Assembly (NCBI RefSeq): GCF_947179165.1
Contig: NC_077245.1
Coordinates: 35,953,286 to 36,017,285 of the forward strand
Direction: 5' to 3'
From: Solanum dulcamara
Taxonomy: Eukaryota; Streptophyta; Magnoliopsida; Solanales; Solanaceae
Length of the DNA stretch: 64,000 nucleotides
Positions 35,594 to 48,138 of this stretch are shown in pieces. The translations under genes and the position numbers were made by a program. The notes beneath the pieces were generated by a model, which had not been told where the DNA came from, searched no databases, and saw only the letters and a list, made by a program, of their open reading frames with translations. The first letter of the stretch is position 1, and every line of letters begins with the position of its first letter.

Positions 35594-37293
35594 TGTAAGA
35601 CCCCAAAAGTTGGATAGTTGAACAAAAAAGTATTCAAGGAAAACTTGGATTGTTCTTGAGTCTACGAGTTGGTCTATGAATTGTAGGGACTCTTACGAGT
35701 CATAGAGATGATTTGTGGTGAAGAATATTGAGGCTGGAAAATGGATAAGTCAAGTGTGTGGGTCTATAAGTCATTTGACAACTCATGAAAAAGTCTATGA
35801 CTCGTAGAAGGGTGTCTTCGTTCCATGTCTGAGATCCTGCAACTATCCAATATCATAACCTACCGTACTACTCAACATGACAAGTCGTAGAGTGGTTGAA
35901 GACTCATAAATATGAGTTGTATGCAAACTTCAAAGACTCATTTTTCAGGGATTTCTTAGACCCTGCAAGAAGAGTCGTTTCTATGACTCATCAAACCTTG
36001 TACGAATGGTAGGGACCCATTCATAGGTCCAAAATCCAAATTTAATAAAGGATATATGTGTCTTTTCCAAAGTTCATTTCAATAAACCTAGACACTTTTA
36101 TGGCCAAGTTCAAAGCCTAAAATTACCTAAAGACACTTTTATGTCCAAGGCAAGACTACCAAAATCTCTCTCAAGTTTCTCGCATAATTTGAAGCTAGGG
36201 TTTCAAGGTTAATGGTTCCCCCTCAAATTCTGGCTTGATTCCATCAGCGTATGAGGGGATTCATCCATGGGACCTCCCACCCATAGATTCCTAAGGTTCT
36301 TCTCAATTTATTCTTATGATTTCCCACTCAAAAGCCTAAATTTCAACGATTATGCATTGGGTTTTCTTACTTATGATGAATTCTATGATATTTGATTAAA
36401 TTACTTATCTAATTGATGTTACTTTTATGAATTATGTAGGGTCTAATATAAGTTGTATGATTATTCATGATTTTCAATCCAATTTTCATGGTTTTTAATC
36501 AAATTGACTATGTATACAAGCTTTACCCTAATTTTAAGTATGAATTATGACCATGGAATTCAATTATGTTCAAGATACGAATTTCATGAAAGTAAGAAAT
36601 AGATGACTTAGGATCCTTAATTGGTAACCTAGGAGCCTAGTGATATAAAATACGCAAGTATGATTTGTAATGTTGAAAGGTTTTTATTCATATTGCAATT
36701 CTGATATGAAATGAGCTATTCTATGAGTTTTTGAACCTATGAACAAGCAATGAACAAGTTATGTATTCTGTGGAATTTGACTTAGCACCGAATGAGGCTT
36801 GAGATGTGGGATTGACCTATGAGGTCCTTATATAAAGTCTCTAGTCGCATAACTATGTGCCAACATCGGATTTGCCTTTATGGCCTAGCTAGTGATCCAC
36901 ATATAGCACATGTTCATGACCCACCTAGCGGGCTAGAGTCTACCTTGGTAAGTAGATTCCCTTTTCTTCCATTCTATGGGGAGATATCGAAATTCCATGT
37001 TATAGTTGGCATGGTCTTATTGTCAGTTATGGTTCTATCCCACATATGTACACCCTCTTTATAATCTTTTGTGATCTCAACTATGTCTTTTAATGCTTTG
37101 ATCATTATGGTTTTCTCATGACTTTATTTATTCTCTTTTATCATATATGTTATTTGATCATTGCATCCCTATGATTTATATTGCATGGCATGCCCACATA
37201 CTTGGTAATTCAAACGTACTTACACATATGTGTTGCCTACATTGTCTCATAATATAGGGGTCGAGGATCACATTCCTTCCACACGTGGCTATA
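35594..37293 (+). mobile_element. Solo LTR G, part 1 (Ty3/gypsy)
   Basis: Starts TGTAAGACCCC at 35594 and finishes at 45768 (TCATGACA); the TSD aagga is at 35589-35593 and 45769-45773. It is interrupted by minus-strand element M between about 37294 and 45590. The two pieces sum to about 1.88 kb. U3 (35655-36015) carries gactcgtaga-type motifs as in LTR C. No internal region follows the LTR end, so it is a solo LTR. Confidence 0.88.
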
Positions 37294-37344
37294 ACATGGG
37301 CATGTGCTAGGCGGGTCATGAACATGTGCAATATATGCTATATG

Positions 37345-40300
37345 ACTCGACTTAGTCATTGCATCAACTTTCACCCAAATAGGTTCATATTGCCTATGAG
37401 TACGAGGCAAACCTATAACAAAGTACATATTCAAGGCTTCCCACTTCAAAGTAAGAATCTCAATGTCTTGAGTCAAACCTCCGATTTTTGATGTTTAACT
37501 TTCACTTGTTGACAATTAGGAAACTTAGCCACACATTCCACAATATCCTTTTTCATACCATTCCACCAATACACTTCTCTCAAATCTCGATACATCTTTG
37601 TAGAACCACAATGAATAGAATACCGTGAATTATGGGCCTCAAACAATATCATGCCTTTCAATCCATCCACATTCAAAACATATAATATACCTAGATATCT
37701 CAAGACCCATCTCCTCTTTGGGAGAAATCCTCAATGGCTTTTCAGAAACCTCTTTCTTCAATTAAACCAAACTAGTATCACTATCTTGCTTTGCTTTTAC
37801 ATCCGCCACAAGAGATGATTCAGAACCATTTTGTATAATAACACCATCTTTGGAATCAACCAATTGAACATCCATTCGGGCTATTTGATGCACATCCTAA
37901 ACTAGCTCTTTCGTCTCATCCTCAATATGAGCAACACTGTTCATAGACAATCTACTAAGAGTATCGGCAACCACATTTGCCTTGCCTGGTAGGTATAGCA
38001 CACTCATTTCATAATCCTTCAACAGCTCAAGCTATCGCATTCATCTAAGGTCTAAGTCCTTTTAAGTGAACACATATTGCAAACTCTTGTGATTGGTGAA
38101 AATATCTACATGGACACAATAAAGATAGTATCTCCATAATTTCAAAGTAAATACCACCACCGCTAACTCTAAGTCATGAGTTGGGTAATTCTTCTCATGT
38201 GCCTTAAGTTTCCTTGAAGCATAAGTTATCACTTTACCATTTTACATTAGCACACAAACAAGACCAACCCGTGAAGCGTCATAATACATAACAAACCCAT
38301 CAAAACCGTCCGATAAAATCAACACTAGAGCAGAGGTAAGCTTATCCTTCAACTCTTGGAAGCTTTTCTCACATGTCTCAGACCATTGGAATTTCACCTT
38401 CTTTTGAGTCAAAGTAGTCAAAGACGATGCAATAGAAGAGAAACCTTCCATTAATCATATATAATAACAAGATAAGCCTAAGAAACTTCGAATATTAGAA
38501 GGATTCAATGGTTTAGGAAAATTCTTAACTGCCTCGGTCTTCTTTGGCAATGAAAGCGATTGACTTTAACCAAATTCACATTTTCTAAACTTTGCATATA
38601 ACTGACGGTCCTTAAGAATTTTCAACACAATCCTAAAGTGATCGGCATGCTCTTTCTCACTTCAAGAATAGATTAAAATATCATCAATAAATCGATCATG
38701 AACATATCCAAGTATTGCCTAAACACCCTGTTCATAAAATCCATGAAATCTCCAGGGATATTCATTAGTCTAAAAGACATAATCAAGAATTCAAAGTGAC
38801 CATACCGAGTTCTAAAGGCCGTCTTTTAAATATCACAATCCATTACTCGGAGTTGATGATAACTGGAATGGAGATCAATATTGGAAAAGTAGCTTGCCTC
38901 TTGCAATTGGTCAAACAAATCAGCTATCCTCAGAATTGGATACTTGTTCTTGACAGTGACTTTATTCAATTATCGGTAATCTATACACATTTGGAGTTAC
39001 CCATCTTTCTTCCTAACAAATAACATGGGAGAACCCCAAGGTGAAATACTTAGCCTTATGACACCCTTATCCAATAAATCTTTCAATTGCTCTTTCAACT
39101 TCTTAAGTTCCGCCGGAGACATATGGTAAGGAGGAATAGAAATAGGTTGAGTATCGAGAAGGAGATCTATGCCAAATTTAATTTCCCTTTCAGTAGGAAC
39201 ACCGGAAAAATCATAGGAAAACAAATTGGGAAACTCATTAACTATAGGGACCTACTCAAGATTAGAAATTTCAGAATCAACATCCCTAACTCGAACTAGG
39301 TGATAGATAGACCCTTTGGAAATCATTTTCCAGGCTTTAAGACATGGGATTAATCGACCCTTAACCATCGAATCATTACCCTTCCATTCAAGAGTGGGCT
39401 CAATAGGAATCTGAAACATGACTTTATGGGTTCTACAATCAATGGATGCATAAGAGGCACGTAACCAATCCATACCAAGAATAATACAAAAATCGGTCAT
39501 GTCTAGCTCAATAAGATCACAATGAATAACTTTATGCAAGAATGACATGGGATAGTTTCTATAAACTCTCTTTGATAACACCGAATCACCAACAGGAGTA
39601 TAAACCATAAAGGGTTTTATTAACACTTCAGGGCACACTTCAAACCTCATAGGAAGGTAAGGAGTAACAAAAAATAAGTTGGAACTTGGCTCAAGAAATG
39701 CATAGGAATCAAAGTTAAATACCTATAACATACCTGTGACAGCATTGGGAGTCTCATTCACATCTTACCTGGCATGAAGAGCATAGAATCGGTTGTTGAG
39801 TTGGCCACCCTTGAGTTGATCTTGGGCACCTTATTGCACTTGGTCTCTTTGGGATATTTGGCTTTGGGGATGACCTTTTTTACCTTTATTGGCAATATGA
39901 GGGTACTGGGATTTCCTATGGCCCATATTGCAACATCCATAACAAGCACCCATTCTCATTAAACATCTACCTCTACGATTTTTCCCACACTTTGCACACT
40001 TGGAAAATGAAGGGATACTATCATTAACACCTCCTTGCAGAACCTTTGGGTATAGCACCCTAATTTTATCAAACTTCTTTCCTTAACTTTGGCCTTATTA
40101 AGAACGACTATTTCCACCATCGATCCTAGCATAAAAGAACCCACCTTCATATAAAGCCCTTTTAGAATCCCTTATTCTCATCTCTTTGAGTTTCTCCCCC
40201 TCAATTTGCTCGACAAAGGTCAAAAGCTAAGATATGTCCATTTCCTTAACAAGCATAGCGGTACGACATTCCTTTGCAACCAAGTCAAACACATCCGATA

Positions 40301-40910
40301 TGAATTGGCTCATGCAGGCATATGGATCGACAACCAATGAAGGAGCGTAGTTTGATAGCTTAGTGAACTTAAGGGTATAATCCCTCATATCCATGTTGCC
40401 TTGTCAAAAATTAATGAACTCCAACACCTTGGTTTCCCTTAGCTCAAGAGAAAAAAAGTGATCAAGAAAAGCAAGTTTGAAGTCTTTCTAATCAGTAGGT
40501 CCTTCATCCACTCTCTCTATCTTTCATTGAGTATACCAAACTTGAGCAACATCATTGAGTTGATAGGCCGCCAACTCCACCTTTTCTTCAAAATTCACTC
40601 CCATAATCTCACTATCTTATAAACCTTGTCAATGAACTCTTAAGGATCGTCATCAACCTTTGAACCATGGAATTTGGGAGGGTTTATTCTTGCAAAGTCT
40701 CTCACCCTAGACGCTGAAGTAGGAGAATTAGAAAGAACCGAAACCCCTTGGTTTTCCCCAACTTGGACTAGCATAATAGATGTTCGGAACTCTACATTAC
40801 TAACTTGGTCAGGTAGAGGACCATTGTCTTGAGGGACTATAGAAACTTGGTCCTCATTAGCGTTGACCCCTCTTTACATATGTTCTCTTCTTGGAGGCTT
40901 TTCTGAAAAT
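37345..40910 (-). pseudogene. gag-pol of element M (broken)
   Basis: From right to left on the minus strand: gag near 40650-40910 (VSNVEFRTSI, ASRVRDFARINPPKFHGS), double-type zinc knuckle region near 39880-40010 (CAKCGKNRRGRCL, CYGCCNMGH), protease at 39252-39650 (DFCIILGMDWLRASY), the RT start at 38997-39224 ([27 protein letters not shown]), RT and RNase H with YYDASRVGLVCVLM near 38242-38300, and integrase HHCC near 37480-37640 (YSIHCGSTKMY, VAKFPNCQQVKVKHQ). The first Cys of the zinc pair CPNC is Phe. The core ends after WVKVDAMTKSSH near 37360. Stops and shifts occur throughout, but motif order is normal. Confidence 0.93.
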
Positions 40911-41102
40911 AACAAAAGAAAATTGTTAGGGGAAGCAGTTCTTAGAATATACTATATCACATGACATAGATCATGAAAGAAGTAAGGATTTTCCTAAAAT
41001 TCTTTATAGTCTCTTATTTATAGATGTGGCATGCTTCACCACTATGAATAAGGCTCTACTTGATGTGGCATGTTGGACTCCCTAGGACATCTTAAACCTT
41101 AC

Positions 41103-41114
41103 ACTATGAAACCA
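41103..41114 (-). other. Degraded primer-binding site of element M
   Basis: On the minus strand TGGTTTCATAGT lies 4 bases after the 5' LTR end at 41119, where TGGTATCAGAGC is expected; 8 or 9 of 12 positions match. The position supports the call. Confidence 0.7.
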
Positions 41115-41118
41115 TGTT

Positions 41119-41627
41119 TTTCATGATTCGACTTAGGGCCTAGTCGTAACATGGTGATTAAAACCCCAAAGGATCCAACCAAGCCTCTTGACATATCACA
41201 ATCATGCATAAGGTAAACTAAGTGCAAAAATAACATATGAAGAGTCTAAAACATGATCATAAAAGAAGAGTAAACTTGACTACATAGACACCACATCATA
41301 GGTCCAATAATGCCTCTACTACATAAGACGGGCGGGGGCTAAAACATATCCCTAGCTCACCCTCAATACGAATGAATCAAGTATTTATAAAAGAAATAAC
41401 TCATAACTAGTCCTTGATAGATGAGGACCCACCAAAACTTTTCCGATAATGGAAGCTCAATTAGCCACATGTCAGAATGCGATCCTCAACTCCTACATTA
41501 TGAGACAATGTAAGAAATAATATGCATTAGTACATTTGAATGTACTAAGTATTTGGGCATGAAATGTAATATAAATTATAGGATGCAATGATCAAGTAAT
41601 ATATATAATGAAAGAATATAAGTAAAG
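41119..41627 (-). repeat. 5' LTR of element M, 3' part
   Basis: Minus-strand LTR end (TCATGAAA where TCATGACA is expected) and R/U5-side sequence, including the block gagggtgagctaggga shared by other LTRs (41355-41370). It is cut at 41627 by solo LTR N; the TSD copy is 41623-41627. Confidence 0.86.
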
Positions 41628-43868
41628 TGTCAAGACCCAAGCCTACGACCAAGATATGACACGAAGAATGAGACACATAGAGGTACCTCATCCAAGCCTC
41701 TTAGCATTGATTTAGTTTTTCATAGGTAATAGCATTCAATAATAAGTGGAAGTAAAAGGGGTAATGAGACTAAGGAAAACAACATAGAATAGGAGTTAGT
41801 TACAACATCACACATCTTCTATTTGTCCAACAATACCTCGATATCTTTAGAATTGGCCAGGGCTAAGACATGTCTCTAGCTCACCCTCAATATAAGTGTC
41901 AAAATTACCAAACGATAACTAAAAATCTATACATGTCAATAGCTATAAAAAGCAATGGGATATTGTTCCCAAAACTTGAGAATTCACCAACTATGTAGCC
42001 TTTAATGAATGAATTAGGCATGTGTAAGAGAGTGTGGAGCAATGCCACTCCCTACATGGTGATATCATGTAGGCAAAAGAGTAAACGTTAGTACTTTGAA
42101 TGTACTAAGTATGTAGGCATGCATGAACATTTAAGAAACATTAGAACATTTATGTTGGATAAAATATATTGCAATGCTCACATAATCCATCATATAAATA
42201 ACATTTGAAACATTCATTTTGTGGGAAGATACCTTACCGACATTTAATACCATGGAGCTATTATATGGAATCCAACATAACCCCCTATGTTGTCACAGAG
42301 AGACTACTTGCCGAGTAGAACTCCATCAAACTTCATTCATTTATTTAAATTTAAATTTAAGGGCTATTTGTGGATTCATTGGCCTAAGCCTACAAGGGCT
42401 TCTATGTTGGGGCATAGTTAATGAGACAAAGCATTGCTACTAGGATTTCCTTATCAAATTCCACCTCAATGCCCCATTCGGTGGTAATTCAATCCCATAG
42501 AATAGTTCCTATAATAATAAAATAATCATTTGCATAGCTTTAAGTCTTCAAAATATTATTTAGTAGAATATCTCATTAAAACCTTCTATTTGATTCTCAC
42601 AAGTGAGAATTGGCCTTTCACAAGTGGAATACATCATTTCATAATCATTTTATCATTGTTCATTTCATAAGACTCCCTTTAATCATACATTTACTTTCAT
42701 TACTACTTCATTGAGAACATTAAAAACTAGGTGGGTTCTATTTATTTCAACATTCAAATCATTGACATCAATGCTAGCATGCATGAGAGCAATCTCATGC
42801 ATCAATTAAAACATCTTTAAACAGCCCACCAATACACTTTAAAACTCATTTTTATGTCTTCATATAAGTACATTGATAAATTATTCATTTCATGAAAATA
42901 AGAGCCAATAAAAGTTGAGATAGATACATAAACTTGAAATGTTCAAGAATCTACACATTTGGAATCATAATATGAAAACCCATAAAATTCATCACTTGAA
43001 TATTCAGCTGCTAAGTTTAGAGAAAAAAACATTTGGTTTCCATGGATGAAAGAACCCATGAATAAGACCCACATACCTTGGGGAATAAAACCCTAATGAA
43101 AGTTTGGAAATAATGGAGATTGGATCTTCTTTGAGGAAACCATAGAACCTTACTTGAGGATGGAGGAGACCTTGAGAGAACTAGAGAGGTTAGGGTTTTT
43201 GTTTAAGGGAGTTAATGTGAGCAATGAGGTCTTTAGAAGGTTTCATATATTTTAAATAGCTGAATTCAGCGCTCAAAATGACCTCACTTTATGAAAAAAT
43301 ATAGAAAAAGACAAAAATACCCCTTTTAAACCTAACTAGATCGGGCCTCACAGAGAACCCATCACGGTCTGTGATGCTCACCACGGCCCATGGTGGTGTC
43401 CCATGGTAAATAACTTGGAGGAAAGATTTTGGAGTTTGCCGAAAAAGTCTCTGAACTTCCTTCATGGTCCGTGGAGGGCATCAAGGCCCGTGAACCTTGG
43501 CCGTAGTGCAGGACCTTTAGGAGTGACCATAATGGAATACACCACATTCCTTGAATAGCTCCACAACTCATGGTGGTCCCTCATGGTCCTTGCCTTGGAT
43601 AGATTTTTGGGGCTTTAGAGGAGGGGTCACCACAGAGGGCTTTATGGACCGTGGTGCTCACCACAACCCGGGATCCCTTCTCGTGGTCCCTTACCTGTAG
43701 GGTCGAGTTTCAAAATCTCTACCATAGTGGCTCACCATGAGGCATGGTATGGACCACGACCCGTGATGGCATTTTGTGGTCAGCACCTGGTGCCCATTTC
43801 CTACATTTCTCTGCACTTTTATTCTTTATTCCTTGTTTTAGGACTTTTTAAATTTTTGGGGCCTTACA
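41628..43868 (-). mobile_element. Solo LTR N (Ty3/gypsy), inside the LTR of M
   Basis: A 2,241-bp LTR on the minus strand: start TGTAAGGCCCC at 43868, end CTTGACA at 41628, flanked by the TSD taaag at 41623-41627 and 43869-43873. No internal domain. Its U3 (43345-43790) is packed with ccacggcccatggtgg-like palindromes. The conserved hand-off block (ccatggatgaaagaaccc) is near 43039-43056. Confidence 0.94.
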
Positions 43869-43873
43869 TAAAG

Positions 43874-45590
43874 TCATAAGAAGAACCATAATGATCAAAG
43901 TATTTAAAAGACCTATTTAAAATCATGAAACAACACAGGAGAACATACATATGTGGGATAGAACCATAATCGAAAATAAGACCATGCGATCTATAACATG
44001 GAATCTCGATGTCTCCCCATACAATAGAAGAAAGGAGAATCTACTTTCCAAGGTAGAATCTTCCCTGCTAGGAGGGTCAAGTAAATACGCTATATGTGGA
44101 TTCACTAGTTAAGCCATAAAGGCAATCCCATAGTGGCATGTAGTTATAACATAAGAGACCTTAGGTCGAGACCCCACCTCAATTTATCATTCGGTGCGAA
44201 GCAAAATCCCACAGAACATAACATAGTAATCATACTTAGCATACATCATAAACTTATTCATAAACCTCATAACTCATAGAATAGCTCATTTTCTTATCAT
44301 CCTTGAAATATGAGTATAAGCCTTTCAACATCACAATATCATGCTTGCATAATTCATGTCATTAGGTTCTTAGATCACCATATAGGGCCCTAAGTCACCT
44401 TTCTTCATAACTTGCATAGAATTCATCTCTTGAACATACTTGTAATTCATTAGCATAATACATACTTGAATTTAGAGTAAAACTCATATACATAATCAAT
44501 TGAGTTAAAATCATGATGATACTTTGAAATCCTTAAGTTTCATAATCAATATTTATGTAAATCATCACTTAAAATAGCTTCATGCATGGGCATTCATAAT
44601 TGAACTGAAAATCCTGTAATTAATGTAGAAATATTCTTATAATGATCATTTATAATGATTAAAAATATGATTGAAGCAATCCAATGTAATTCATCAAACT
44701 AGGGTTACAAACCCAATCGAAATTAATTAGTTTTGAGTTAAAACCTTGGGACTCCATGGGTGAAAGGAACCCATGGATCAATCCTTATATACCTTAAATG
44801 AATTTAAACTTGGAATTGAGAAAGGAGAGTTGTACCCTAGCCAAACTTGATAAAGAAGATAAACTCTTTGGAAGAACCTTGAAAGAGAAGTCTTAAAGTT
44901 GTTTGGGAGTTAATGAGGGAAAAGAATAGATTTAAGAGTATTTAGGACAATTACATAATGAATCTAGTACCCAAAAATGTCCACATACATTAATGAAAGA
45001 ATAGGGAAAGGACCAAATAATCTTTCATTTAATTAGAACTAGGACTTACCATGGAGGACCCATCATGGTCCATGATTATCACCATGTCCTGTGGTGGTAT
45101 CCGTGATGATTGACTTGGATATTGAAATCTAGGATTGCAGGGGAAGAGTTTCAGGACTTCCTCCATGAAAACCTTCACAGTCTGTGGAGGTCATCACGGT
45201 TCGTGAACCATAGACGTGGTGCAGGACCTACATGAGGGCATGCAGGGGTGCTCACTATGAGACCCACCATTATCCATGAAAGGCTATAAATCTTGTGGTG
45301 GTGAGGCATGGTCCTGGCTTTTGGAAATATCTTGAGGGCTTCAGGGGAAAGGTTACCATGGAGGGCACTACGGTCCATAGTGCTCAACAAGGCCCGTGGT
45401 CCCTTGTTGTAGTGACTTTCCTGCAGGACTGAGTTTCAGAACCACCACCAAGGTGGATCACCACGAGGTGTGGTGCATACCACAGCCCATGATGTACTTC
45501 GTGATCATCACATGTGCCAAAATTTACATTTTTCTAAGTTTTCATATTTTGTTCCTCATTTTTTGACTTTTCAACTTTTGGTATCTTACA
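43874..45590 (-). repeat. 5' LTR of element M, 5' part
   Basis: Continuation of the M LTR. It begins (minus) TGTAAGATACC at 45590. U3 (45055-45500) carries the same ccacggtccgtgg type of motif as N, so M and N are probably one family. With 41119-41627 the LTR is about 2.2 kb. Confidence 0.88.
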
Positions 45591-45768
45591 AAAATCTATG
45601 TTGTCATACTGCTATACTTTTATGATTCATGTTTTGTAGACTCTTTCTTATATTATTTCTACTTTAATTTAACTTATGTATTCTTACGATACGTCAAGAT
45701 GCTTGGTTAAAGCCCTTTTAGGGTTTCCATCACCGTGTCACATCTAAGACCTAGTGTGAGTCATGACA
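45591..45768 (+). repeat. Solo LTR G, part 2
   Basis: LTR end sequence (tctatgttgtcatact to TCATGACA), resuming G after M. It is followed by the right TSD aagga at 45769-45773. Most of it was later copied in the 519-bp tandem duplication. Confidence 0.86.
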
Positions 45769-46657
45769 AAGGATTAGACAGAAAAAAATCTAGGATTCAA
45801 GAGCGTTCTTCGAGTTCGTTGAGTTTTACTAAGAAATTGATTCTTCTAAGTATATAAGGCTAGTCATAGCATTAGATTGATTTTATCTACGCGCCCTACA
45901 TCTAAATTCCATTGTAAGATAGTTCATGTTGAATTTTACCCGTAGTTCCATTTAATATCGAATGAGTTAATTCTTCCCTTTCCATTTAATTATTTTGAGA
46001 TTGTAATTGCTCCTTTATATCTCAAATTGTTAAATCTATTGTTCATTTTCATACTCACATGAACCCTTTTTAAGTGGATGTTCATTGTTTCATTATTCAT
46101 TGTTGAGTTAAAGTATTGACATATTTTCATGCATACTTTTTTGATTCACATTTTGGAGACTCTTTCTTATATTATTTCTACTTTAATTTAATTTATGCAT
46201 ACTTACGATACGTCAAGATGCTTGGTTAAAGCCCCTTTGGGGTTTCCATTACTATGTCACATCTAAGACCTAGTGTGAGTCGTGACGAAGGATTAGAGAA
46301 AAAAAAAGCTAGGGTTCAAGAGCGTTCTTCGAGTTCGTTGAGTTTTACTGAGAAACTGATTCTTATAAGTATATAAGGCTAGTCATAGCGTTAGATTGAT
46401 TTCATCCACGTGCCCTACATCTAAATTCTATTGTAAGATAGTTCATGTTGAATTGTACCCATAGTTCCATTTAATATCGAATGAGTTAATTCTTCCCTTT
46501 CCATTTAATTATTTTGAGATTGTAATTGCTCCTTTATATCCCAAATTGTTAAATCTATTGTTCATGTTCATATTGACATGAACCCTTTTTAAGTTGATGT
46601 TCATTTTTTATTATTCATTGTTGAGTTAAAGTATTGACATATTTTCATGCATACTGA
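45619..46657 (+). repeat. Tandem duplication, two copies of about 519 bp
   Basis: The block ctctttcttatattatttct occurs at 45641 and 46160, and the similarity continues through the end of LTR G, the TSD and 364 bp of H LTR. Copies are about 45619-46137 and 46138-46657. The short word atact is found at each junction (near 45615, 46133, 46652). The duplication spans an insertion edge, so it arose after G inserted. Confidence 0.92.
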
Positions 46658-47859
46658 AAAAAGTGTTTGAGTTAATTTTGTTACATGAGTTCTTGAAGTT
46701 ATATATTATTGATCTTATACATATTTTACTGAGTCTAAATGAGTATAGCATTGAGCATAAATGATGTTTTCAAGAGGAGAGTCTGTTGAGAAATGAATAG
46801 TCCTAAAACATTTTTGATTGAGCGGATGAGCATAAAGAGTTGAGAAGACTTTGAGACTTTCTAAGTAAATTCCAATGAGACTAGAAAAGATAATGAATAT
46901 TTTATTCACTTTTATGTATATGAGAATAATGAATTAAGTTTTGGGAGTATTATTGAGCACTGATTTAGGTAAGAGTTCAGATTACTCAAGCCTCATAAAT
47001 TATGTAGCAAGCGTGCGATAGGATCGTGCCTTCGAGATGGGCAATTTCTCATATGTCCCAAAAGAGGTCTTTTTATATGGATGCAGTGATGTGACGTCCC
47101 TTACTCAAGCAAGGTATTGAATGGTAGTGGCATTGACAGTGCTTCAATGTATCATCACTAGTTAATAAGTGATGATTGTCGGTTAGAATAACTCTCCAAA
47201 AAGTAAATATAATTTCTATACCAAGTTATATTTTATTATTATTATTATTTGAAGAATTGTTTAATTCTTATATTTGCATGGTTTATTGAGTTAATTTATT
47301 TCAGTACTCATTCCACTGAGTATCCTTTGAGCATGTTTTTATTCATCCATTATGTACATTCCTTGTATTGACATCACTCGACACTGCATCTTTTTATGAT
47401 GTAGATACAAGTGTTAGATATCCTTGATAGGTGCGTAGTTGAAGATCAGTTTCCTTCCATCTCTTCATGACACCTTCTTTCATTTGGAGTAATGCTTTAT
47501 TTCAGCTATTTTTTTAATTAGTAGCCTTTTGACATAATCATGGTCTTGTCTTAGCACGTTCTTAGTAATTAGATAGAGACTTCATAGATAGAGCATATAG
47601 TGTGTTAAAATGTTTCTTCAGTCTGTTTTAAAACTAAAATTTTGCTATTGAGTTTATGACATCGGGTTGAATTATAATGAGAGCATCTTAAATCTATTAA
47701 TTTCTTCTTGATGACGATGTTTTGAAATGCCCAGATAAGTTACTCATTTCATGAGTTGAGTTTTCCACTAAGTGAGTTAGTCAAATCAAGGGTTCTCTTG
47801 GGACCAATAATGGTTTTCAAGTGCCGGCCATGTCTAGAGTGGAGGCTCTTGGTTTGACA
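45774..47859 (+). repeat. 5' LTR of element H, part 2
   Basis: Resumes the H LTR after LTR G (host reading ...gagcaagga joined to ttagacag). It includes the tandem duplication and ends GGTTTGACA at 47859, followed by a PBS. The 3' half differs clearly from the other LTRs, so H is a distinct family. A (att)n run is at 47231-47248. Confidence 0.87.
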
Positions 47860-47863
47860 AACT

Positions 47864-47876
47864 TGTTATCAAAGCA
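47864..47876 (+). other. Primer-binding site of element H
   Basis: TGTTATCAAAGCA, 4 bases after the LTR end, matches the initiator Met-tRNA PBS TGGTATCAGAGCA at 11 of 13 positions. Confidence 0.85.
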
Positions 47877-48138
47877 CAGAGTTCAAGAGTCTTAAGGTGT
47901 AGATAAAGTCGAGTCTGGTAGATTTCTCCTTATTGGAGTGAAGCATACAACATCTATAACTGGGAGGCTATATGACCTTAGGAATTGTCTAACTTCTTTT
48001 GTACTCCAAGTTCTTGTGATAGAGTTTAACTCTATAAAATTTTATTCCAATTAGTGTGTTTCACATTTTTAAATCATTCCTTCAAAATGCACTCTTAGTT
48101 AAAGGAACATCACCGACAATGAGACTCTAGTGACTTCT

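Larger units (their letters stand above)
37294..45590 (-). mobile_element. Ty3/gypsy element M, 5' end intact, 3' end truncated
   Basis: Minus-strand element with 5' LTR 41119-45590 (interrupted by N), a degraded PBS at 41103-41114, gag near 40060-40910, protease, RT, RNase H and the first part of integrase. The 3' side stops inside the integrase core near 37345, followed by only about 50 bp of LTR-like sequence before LTR G. The integrase C-terminus and nearly all of the 3' LTR are therefore missing. The left edge is approximate. Confidence 0.87.

Noticed and set aside
35594..45768. Reading LTR G and M as one complete retrotransposon
   Set aside because: They are in opposite orientation, and G has its own TSD (aagga) directly around its two pieces, so M is nested in a solo LTR.
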